Shown here piece by piece: positions 56,110 through 64,000 of a DNA stretch of 64,000 nt (its first letter is position 1; each line of letters starts with the position of its first letter). Below the pieces are notes generated by a model. The model was not told the DNA's origin. It ran no database searches and saw nothing but the letters and a program-made list of their open reading frames with translations. Where the stretch lies: contig JAUJYN010000042.1 of the NCBI GenBank assembly GCA_030737835.1, positions 885,385-949,384 of the forward strand, written 5' to 3'. Origin of the DNA: Acorus gramineus (taxonomy: Eukaryota > Streptophyta > Magnoliopsida > Acorales > Acoraceae). A program made the translations under genes and the position numbers.

Positions 56110-57068
56110 AACTTGTTCTTCTTGAAAGATGATATTCCTAGGTTGTAAACTCCCACTACTTTCAACATCCTCAATAAATTTGGCATTATCCATCTCAATC
56201 AAACTATTTATAGAAGGGCAATAAAACTTGAAACATCTTAACTTTTTAGAATATCTGACGAAATAGCAACTAATTGTCGTTGAATATAATTTTCTTTCAT
56301 TAGGACTATAAGGCCTAGCTTTAGCAGGACAACCCTAGACATGAAGATGCCTAATACCAGGCAATTTTCCTGTCCATAACTCATACGGGGTTTTAGCTAC
56401 CGATTTACTAGGTACTCTATCAAAGAATGTAAACTGCAGTCTTTAAGGTTTCTCCCCATAATGACTCTGGTAGTGAAGAATGACATAGCATACTCCTAAC
56501 CATATCTTTTAGGGTTCGATTTCGTCTCTCAGATACACCATTTTGACGTGGTGTCTCTGGCATGATGTACTGAGGAACAATGCTACATTCTTCTAAGTAT
56601 CTCGCAAATGGTCTTGGACATTGGCCTGATCTGTCATATCTACCATAGTATGCACCACCACAGTTAGACCTAACGGCTTTAATTTTCTTATTGTGTTGAT
56701 TTTCAACTTCAGCTTTATAGGCCTTAAAAAACGTTCAAGGACTGTGATTTTTCATGAATTAAGTATAGTTACCCATAACGAGCAAAGTCATATGTAAAAG
56801 TAATAAATTACCTTTTACCATTCCAAGCAGCCGTAGGGAATGAACCACAAATATTTGTATGTATTACTTCTAAGACATCTAGACTCCTTGATGCACCATA
56901 CTTCCTTATGTTTGTTTGTTTTCCCTTGATGCAATCAATGCACATCTTAAAATAAAAAAAATCAAGGGGACCAAGAACTCCATTTGACATAAGCCTTTTG
57001 ATTCTCTCTCTCGATATATGTCCTAGACGCTTATGCCATAACATAGAGGAGCTCTCATTTATTAATCT
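56110..57068 (-). pseudogene. Integrase of copia element C (degraded)
   Basis: Minus-strand pieces include the zinc-binding start WHKRLGHISRERIKRL with CIDCIKGKQ (HHCC finger) in an open 78-codon stretch at 56808-57044, then GSFPTAAWNGK. Toward 56110 the late integrase region reads PNERKLYSTTISCYF and FIEDVESSG. The catalytic core between is broken by shifts. The left border is the ATGAC duplication of LTR D. Confidence 0.8.
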
Positions 57069-57549
57069 TCACTTTATACCACCACCATTCACATTCAAAT
57101 TTTCATTTGACCTTAAATAGTTGGAATCTAAGTCCAATCTATATAGATTGTCAATTAAAGAGCCAACACCAATAATATTTGAATTTTGGAATAGACAAAA
57201 TTTTCCATTTTCAAATGAAAAACTGTAACCACATTTGTCTAAACATAAAACAGAAATCATATTTCGTCTAAAAGACGGTACATAAATAGTTTCATCTAAA
57301 TCCAAATAAAAATTTGACCCTAATTTCAATCTAAAAATTCCAATTGCTTCCACACAAGCTTTATTACCATCTCCCATGTAAATAAACCTTTTCGGCATCA
57401 CTGGGTATCCGGTTCCTTAGGAGGCTTTCCATGGAAATACTTATGTTAATAGTAGCTCCTATATCTATTCACCAAGAATGGGATGACACTTCAGCTAGAT
57501 TAAATTCCGAACAAACAAAACTAAAATTTTTACCTTTCTTTGCGAGCCA
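57069..57549 (-). pseudogene. Protease and pre-integrase region of copia element C
   Basis: A 110-codon stretch (57069-57401) has FIYMGDGNKACVEAIG and YVPSFRRNMISV, the gag-pre-integrase region. Upstream, WIDIGATINIS stands where copia proteases carry D-T/S-G-A, so the middle residue of the active site is Ile; TESLLRN-like sequence follows. Cut at 57549 by LTR H (CTTCT, 57550-57554). Confidence 0.78.
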
Positions 57550-57554
57550 CTTCT

Positions 57555-58073
57555 TGTCATGCCCCAGGGCGGCCGTCCCCGAGACGTGGGAATATATATA
57601 ATATCAGCTGTCAATACCTGAGGTCAACAAGGACTCCAACAACAACACACAAGGTGGCAAGGCAAAGATAAATGATAACTAACTGAAAAGCGGAAGCATA
57701 AAATATCAACAATGTTTGTAAACCAAAAACATTATTACATACTCGAATACACAATCACTGTCTTGTGAGAGCCAAGTCTAGTCCAAATAAAATACAACCA
57801 GTGCAACACGCACTATTACAAATACAAGACTCTAGCACTGCTGACAGCCCCGCACTCGCCATTCGCCAGACGGGACGCTCCCACGGACGCAAGACCACGC
57901 CACAGGGAAGCTCCAGCTCCACGCCCAACACCGCTCCTGTAGAAGAAACAGTACGCGAGGGGTGAGCTACAAGCTCAGTGAGTGGCAAGAAACCAAGCAC
58001 CATAACAACAATTCAATACTAAGGTTATTTTCTTTCAAGGAAAACATGGGTGGGAACCCAATGTATCACCCTC
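57555..58073 (-). repeat. LTR H (start only), D family
   Basis: Begins TGTCATGCCCC (expected TGTCACG) and follows the D LTR closely (compare 39016-39450), including GAGGGGTGAGCTACAAGCTC and an acceptor-like CTACAG on the element strand near 57941. Interrupted by I at 58074; its rest is beyond the window. Confidence 0.8.
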
Positions 58074-59153
58074 TGTTATGCCTGTGTCATTTGGAGCCAT
58101 TTTGGTTAAGCCTTGGTCGCATCTGGGTCATTCAGGGCCTTTTTCTTTTTCGATCGGAGTCGCTAAAATTTTAGCTTTTAGCCACCTACGGGAGTTGGAG
58201 TACTCTGATTGGAAATCTAACTACATATTATGGGTCCTGGTACTGTTTCGTAGTACCCATAAAAATTTCATTGAATTCCAGTAACGTTTTGAAAAATATG
58301 CAGTTCCGAACCGTATCTGGGTTTTGAGAGTTCCTGGTTGGTCGAATAGTGTGAGATATTTTGGGGATGTGGTGACCCTTGGTAACCTTACCCCCACCTT
58401 GCTTGGGGATGAAGAAACCATTGGTTATTTGATATGTGAGTGGGTGAGCCTAACCCTAACCTCACCCCCCCTTAAGGTCACCCCTAGGCACTATTTGGGC
58501 ATGAAAATGACTTTTTTGCCCTCTCTCTCTCTCTCTCCCTCTCTCCCATTTCGTGGAACACCTTCTCTCCCTCTCTTGGTCTCTTTTTTTTCTCCTCTTT
58601 GTGTGTGAAGAAGGAGGAGGAAGAAGCAATTGAAGGATGATGAAGAAGCACAAGAAAGAGTGAGAAAGGGTGAGTATGTGTTGTTGTTGTTGTTTCTCTT
58701 CTCTCTATCCCCTTCTCATGCCCCTTTGCACCCCTGTTTTCTGCCATGAAGGGCTTGAGGAGATGCTGATGAGGTGGTGGTAGTGGTGGTGGTGGTTGAG
58801 GTGGTCGTGGGTGTGTCGAGAACCCCGCATCTCCCCATTTCCCTCCCCCTGTTTTGGTAAGGCAGCACTCTGTATTTTAAAGATCTCAGTGCATCTAGTA
58901 TTTAGAGACACATTTGTAGGATTATGTCTTCATATGATATGATCATCTATGTGTCTAGTTGTTATATATGAAATTTGGGCTCATTATGATATCTGTGGTG
59001 TAAGTTAGAACTTGTTTTGCATGGCCTGTCCAGATTCGCGTAGGAATTGACCTGCTTCTGGAACTAATTTATTTCGGGCTTGTAGAGGCAAACTTAGGTT
59101 CTAATGTCTTCATGGATTATGATCCCAGTATATCAGAGAATTTGCACATTTTA

Positions 59154-62100
59154 TTTCACGCCTCAGGGCGGCCGTCCCCGAGACGCGGCAAGGGTATACA
59201 TGATATCAGCAGTCAATAGAAGAGATCAATAATATACCATAATCAATAGCAAAAGGACAACACAGACAACAAAAGGCTGACATGATGTGTACACAGAAAT
59301 GCGGAAGCTAAAAAGACTGAATCTGTAAATCAACAACACTTTACAGACACTATACATAATCATATGTCCTGTGAGAGCCAATATATCCACAATACATCCA
59401 AATACAATCCATACTAGGTGCCCAAGCACAGAAATATATACATACAACAAAGAGAAGGATGCTGATGGCCTCAAAACTCGAGGGACGTGGCGCTACTCCG
59501 CTACTGGTGTAGTCGCTCGGGAAGCTCCTCCTTCAAGTCCTCCTCGGTAATCACTGGAGAAAATAATTATGCGAGGGGTGAGCCACACGCTCAGTGAATA
59601 GCACAACCCATGCATACAGTTATATTAACCACATTTAATCAAGTTACTAGCCTCAAAGTGGCATAAATAACACAAAATCCGGGGGTTCGTTACATCGCCG
59701 AACCACCACACCCTCACCCTCACCCTCACCCCTCAATAGGTGACAAAGGATGTTGGGACTTAATAGGTTGATAATCATCCTTACACAATCCAGTGGGTCG
59801 CCGCATCGCCGGCCCACCATACCCTCACCCTCACCCCTCAATAGGTGACATAGGCTCTTGGGACTGACTAGGCTGTTGGTCACCCTTGGTCCACCGATAG
59901 TCTCTCCCCACTCCGTAGGTCGTTTGGCCACTCCCACATTCAGCACAGTCCTTCTACCAAATCAGGAGGCGCCTACTGATGGGAGCCCCTGCACGGGATG
60001 ACCTTTCTAACGCTGAGGTAGTCTCTACACGGATCCAACGAAGGGAACAGAACAGCCTATCCATCGCATATGATCCACTCGGATCCGCTGACAGCACATC
60101 TCTACTACTCTAATGTCTTGAATTCTTCAGAATTCCACCAGCGCGCATAACCAAGATGCGGGGAATACATAAGATAATAATGAGGAAAAGAGACCTTGGG
60201 AGGGCAACCTGAGGTCCCGATGTAGGACATCCCGCCAACCAAACAAGGAACACGGAGTACCCTAACCCGGGTCTCAATGTTAACCTCGCAAGGCCCCCTT
60301 ATATTCCCCAAAGCATGCTAACAATATCACAAGTTTGCATTTAAGTAAATAAATCAAACTAATAGGACGCATGCATAGGTCGGGGCTTTCCTAGCATGAT
60401 AACGGGGTGACAGGATGCACGGCTCATGCACATATCCTAAGGGTGCAAGTCCCTAACATACAAGTCTAGGGTGGCATGCATTCTACACATACATCATGCT
60501 TACATGGATTACAACAAAATAGTTAATATTGACTATTTGCCCCAGGGGAGGACAGTACACGCCCAAGTGCATGTAGCGCCTCCCAAACTGGGTTGGGTTG
60601 TCCCACTCACCGGAAGTCGGGTCGACGCGCGACCGTCCGTCGAGATCTGCAAGACAGGGTATCAACTGGTGAGTAAAAATCCACATCATACCACAAAATA
60701 CACAACAACAAACAAGTAAACACCCAACACTCGGGCAAACGTGCATACGGCCCCGTACGCACGCTAACCCGAGCACCCCGGCTCACTCCCGCACCACCGG
60801 CAACCACCCGCACGGCCACTCGCCCCCAGATGCACTGCCGTGCCTCAGCCCGCTCACCCAGGCGCACCGCCGGCCCCTGCCCGCACGCCTGGACTTGCCG
60901 CCCAGCCTCCGGGGTGCACCGCGCGCCCACTGCGCCCCAGCGCAGTAGCCCGCGCGCACCCCGCACGCCTCGCGCCCTGCGCCTCACCCCGCGCGCACCT
61001 CCGCTGCACTCGCCTCGCTCCGCGCGCACCCCGCGCGCACCGCCGACTCGCCCAGCACTCCACCGACTCGCCGCGCGCGCACAGCGCCCCTGCGCAGCGC
61101 TCCGCACACACCCTGCACGATGCCCTGCACGCACGCCCACTCGACCAGCACGCCCACACCTGCGCCCAGCACACTCGCGCCCAGCGCCCAGCACGCGCGC
61201 CCTGCTAGCCTCCAGCTCCCCCCGAGCGCACGCCCGCCCGCACGCACTCGCGCGCCCTGCCAGCTGCTCCGCCTGCTGCGCCTGTGCTGCTGCCTGTGCT
61301 GCTGCCCTGCCCGAGACAGCAACCCTTCCTGTCCGAGCACCTCCACCACCAACCATCGGCCTCCGACGGCCTCCGACCGCCCCCAACAACCTCCGACAGC
61401 CTCCCACAGCTGCCAACCACCATCCAACCACAAAACCCCCTTCCTAACATACATCTAAGACAAAAAGAAGAGGAAAAAGAGCTTACCAAGGGGAAGAAGA
61501 GGTGTCCGGTTGCTCTCCGCGCACCGAAACGCTTCCCCAACGGTCTCTACCACCGAGACGTACTCCCACCTCCGAAATGGCTCGGATCTGAGGAGAAGAG
61601 AGGGCGGATGGAAGGGCTAGGTTGGCCGGAATCCGGATTTGAAAGCACCGGGGTGTAGATCGGGACTTTCTATGCTTTAGGTTTTTGGGTTTGAGGACTC
61701 TAAGGGGCTCAAATGGAGGTTTTTGAGAGAGGGAGAGAGAGAAAATGAAATGAGGAAGATGATGAATAGTGCCATGGCATCTTTTTTTTTTGCTTTCATT
61801 AAATAGACAAATCCCACTTGAATTAGGGCTAAGCAAGATTAAGTGAGGATTAGGTGATTTAAGTAAGCTTTGACTTGGGTCAACCACACAAAAAGACAAG
61901 AAGGGTTGACCAAGTCATGGGCCCACTTTGACCGAGTCAACTCTCCCAATGACTTCTCGCTCGGTCAAAACCTGGATACGCCCCGGAACTGCGAAATTTC
62001 GGAAACGTTATCGGAATTCGATGAAATTTTTGTGAGTGGCTTAAAGTGGCACCAGGACACATAATATGCAGTTAGATTTTCAATCGGAGTCCTCTAGCTC

Positions 62101-62218
62101 AGGACGATAGCTAACAGTCCAAAATTATGCGATTCCGATGGAAAAACGAAAAAAACTCAAAAACTGCCAAAATGCTCCAATGGTTACCAGCAAGCCAAAA
62201 AGTGACACATATATAACA
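59154..62218 (-). repeat. Solo LTR J
   Basis: 3065 bp, plus-strand start TTTCACGCCTC (expected TGTCACGCCCC) and end CATATATAACA, flanked by TTTTA (59149-59153 and 62219-62223). GC-rich part 60770-61310, micro-exon 60611-60646, hairpin 60120-60135. Closest to E and G in the retained blocks. The long GC-rich ORFs are spurious. Confidence 0.9.
60611..60646 (-). other. Candidate 36-nt micro-exon, LTR J
   Basis: Element strand: TTGCAG before, GTGAGTGGGAC after. Confidence 0.5.
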
Positions 62219-62445
62219 TTTTATTTCATAATTTTTGATAGTGTATTGGGTGCTGTGGAGATCAATTAGTAGGGCTGGTTGCTGCAGGTTTGGCAGTTTT
62301 GTTTGGTTGAGTGTCAAGGAGTTGTTTGCATGTGTCTTGTGTGATAATATGGAAGTATCATAGGTTAGGGTCTTCATGAAGTAGGCTTATATGTGTGATA
62401 GGAGGTTCCATAATTTAATTATGGATCATTGGTTGTGTTTTGCAG

Positions 62446-62481
62446 ATCTTGTAGACCGGACGCGCGGCGATCCGGGTATCG
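62446..62481 (+). other. Candidate 36-nt micro-exon, LTR I
   Basis: Between TTTTGCAG and GTGAGTGGTTTG. Same length as in the A, E, F, G and J LTRs although the inner bases differ widely. Confidence 0.5.
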
Positions 62482-63663
62482 GTGAGTGGTTTGATCCAAC
62501 CCTTCGGGAAGCGTTGGATGCACGTAGTCGTGCCTCGCGCATCCGTTGGACACCTTGACTATACTACTTAATTAGATAAGTAGTATGGTCATGTCTAACT
62601 CATAATATGTTAGATATCTTGCATGCTAGGCTTATATTGCATGTATTGTATCCATGTAAGAATGACTGTATCGCATGCGCCCCTCTAGTATGGGCATGTA
62701 TTCAGTAATGTGTATAGATGTATAGAATATGGCATGCCTTAGGTAGTATTGTAATACTACTCCCACCATATTAATTGGAATATCGAACATGATTAAGTCT
62801 GGGTTAATAATGGGCACCTGCCTAATATTCCCTTGCGATAAGACTCGAGGGCGTGGTGTAGTTGTTGCGCCCATGCTAATGGGGCAAGGCTATGACCAAC
62901 TTCATGAGATGATGATCTCTCTCGCCCTCTCCCTCTGCATGAACTGAGTAAGTAGATGCGATTTCCTACTCGACTCAGGTTCGTTTGGAATATTGGCATG
63001 CACCTATTAAGTGCGCGAGATTTGCACTTGACCCTTACCTTTTAAGTTGGTGATATCCAACGCATGTTTAAGTTAGGCCTTGTGTGCTTTTGTGATTAAT
63101 GGCCATGTATGCATGTTGTATGATTTATTATGATGTAAATCCATGTTAGAGAGTATCCCTATAATTATTTGATAGGTTATCGTGCATGTAGTTCATGTAC
63201 ATAACTAAGATATAATTCTCCTGAATATGTATGTGAATGTTAAAACTGATTAGGCCTATCTGAAATAGGCGTGGGCATGACCCGTTGTTGGGTTGTACCT
63301 TATTAGTTAGAGTGCTAGCGATGTAATCGCCCCCGTGCATCCGAGCGATGCACTCGTTTGGAATTCAAGAGAATTCATTATCTTATCGGTTTTGTTAAGC
63401 CGGTAGTTGTGGCATTAAGCTAGGCCTACCCGTGTTAGGCGTGTATATGAACCGCCTGTTGGGTTATGTGCCTTGGGATTATTTCTGCGTGAGAGCAGAG
63501 GCAACCCCCCTTGTGTTCGAGCGACGCAACCATGAGAGGGTACAATAGTATTTGATATCATCGATATGTGATTATTGAGAGTTGTTGTATTTTCATTGGG
63601 TTCCCTTTGCGGACATGGAATGTTTACTCCCAATGTCGTCCATGTTGAAGAGGCCCGAGTTGT

Positions 63664-63942
63664 AGCTGTCCTGACAGAGGGCTCCCATCCGTAGGTACCA
63701 CCGATGCGTTCGGGAGCGTACTGATCGTGGGAGTGTACCAGGTAGAGGCTACCTGGGAGAGGGCTAACGAATGATATTGCGAGCGTGGAATTGTTCTCCC
63801 CTTCATTGGATCCGATGTAGGAACTTCCCGGTGTTGAAAAAGCTGTCCTGACAGAGGGCTCCCATCCGTAGGTACCACCGATGCGTTCGGAAGCGTACTG
63901 ATCGTGGGAGTATACCAGGTAGAGGCTAACCGGGGAAAGGGC
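63664..63942 (+). repeat. Tandem-like direct repeat in LTR I
   Basis: Two units of about 102 bp starting AGCTGTCCTGACAGAGGGCT, 177 bp apart, nearly identical. Confidence 0.8.
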
Positions 63943-64000
63943 TACCGGTGGACCAAGGGTGTAGAGGAGTCTAATCTCTCCAAAAGTCCTATGTCACCTC

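Larger units (their letters stand above)
18720..57549 (-). mobile_element. Ty1/copia element C, decayed and split by three insertion clusters
   Basis: Minus-strand copia element recognised from dispersed parts in consistent order: 3' LTR 18720-19202, 3' noncoding 19203-19381 and 34095 onward, RNase H end (34357-34500), RT (34591-35546), integrase-RT linker (to 35835), integrase (56110-57068), pre-integrase and protease (57069-57549). The inserted blocks B (19382-34089) and D (35841-56104) are flanked by ACAAA and ATGAC. Removing D joins the linker frame (IVIPMTIVES) to integrase sequence, confirming that the two sides are one element. Gag and the 5' LTR should lie right of the window beyond LTR H. 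Confidence 0.87.
58074..64000 (+). repeat. LTR I (incomplete), interrupted by J
   Basis: Starts TGTTATGCCTGTGTC, preceded by CCCTC. Own parts 58074-59153 and 62224-64000 and still running at the window edge, so whether it is a solo LTR or part of an element is open. Donor-like GGTAAGG at 58856, acceptor TTTTGCAG (62444-62445), micro-exon 62446-62481, hairpins at about 63338-63376. No GC-rich tract: candidate intron 1 is only about 520 bp here. A 177-bp-spaced direct repeat lies at 63664-63765 and 63841-63942. Confidence 0.78.

Noticed and set aside
60607..61658. ORFs of 106-274 codons in LTR J
   Set aside because: CG-rich LTR sequence, open in many frames.

Overview
This is plant nuclear DNA. 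It carries intron-split exons of one host gene set in a deep stack of LTR retrotransposons, with plant-type primer sites, plant Ty3/gypsy (Athila and Tekay/Del chromovirus) and Ty1/copia protein domains, a MITE and microsatellites. The angiosperm lineage cannot be told from this window. Nothing here is bacterial: no operons, rRNA genes or CRISPR.

Left block (1-11771, minus strand). A truncated Athila-like element (O) is interrupted by a related, internally deleted Athila derivative (P, 2074-10172), which has two LTRs of about 1.24 kb, an Asp-type primer site and the duplication ATCAT. A 443-bp MITE sits in O. O ends abruptly at 11771.

Host gene (13000-16965, plus strand). Three exons encode the C-terminal half of a putative chloroplast SAM-dependent methyltransferase (At1g78140/At2g41040 type). 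The upstream exons are not in the window. A short poly(A)-tailed insertion lies in its last intron.

Right block (17454-64000), a nest up to five levels deep. A gypsy LTR fragment (K) is interrupted by a decayed minus-strand copia element (C, from 18720 to at least 57549). C contains three insertion clusters. (1) B (19382-34089, ACAAA), with 2.2-kb LTRs and a 1.2-kb non-coding interior, carries A (23352-32466, ATGCA), which has LTRs and gag but almost no pol. (2) Solo LTR D (35841-56104, ATGAC) carries solo LTR E (35887-39010, ATATC) and solo LTR F (39743-53935, GAATG); F carries full-length Tekay-like element G (41517-52451, CTTAG). (3) LTR H (57555 onward) carries LTR I (58074 onward), which carries solo LTR J (59154-62218, TTTTA). 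Eight insertions have identical 5-bp flanking duplications, so the order of events can be read directly.

The most unusual signal is inside the roughly 3-kb LTRs. Across otherwise diverged LTR families they share what looks like a two-intron leader: a GC-rich first intron, a 36-nt micro-exon (39 nt in D) and a second intron whose acceptor follows an invariant GCTCACCCCTC block. The second intron also holds paired hairpins, one with a compensatory change, and G-run repeats. Separately, the interior of B holds an array of covarying hairpins, one of which matches the 5' end of initiator tRNA-Met.
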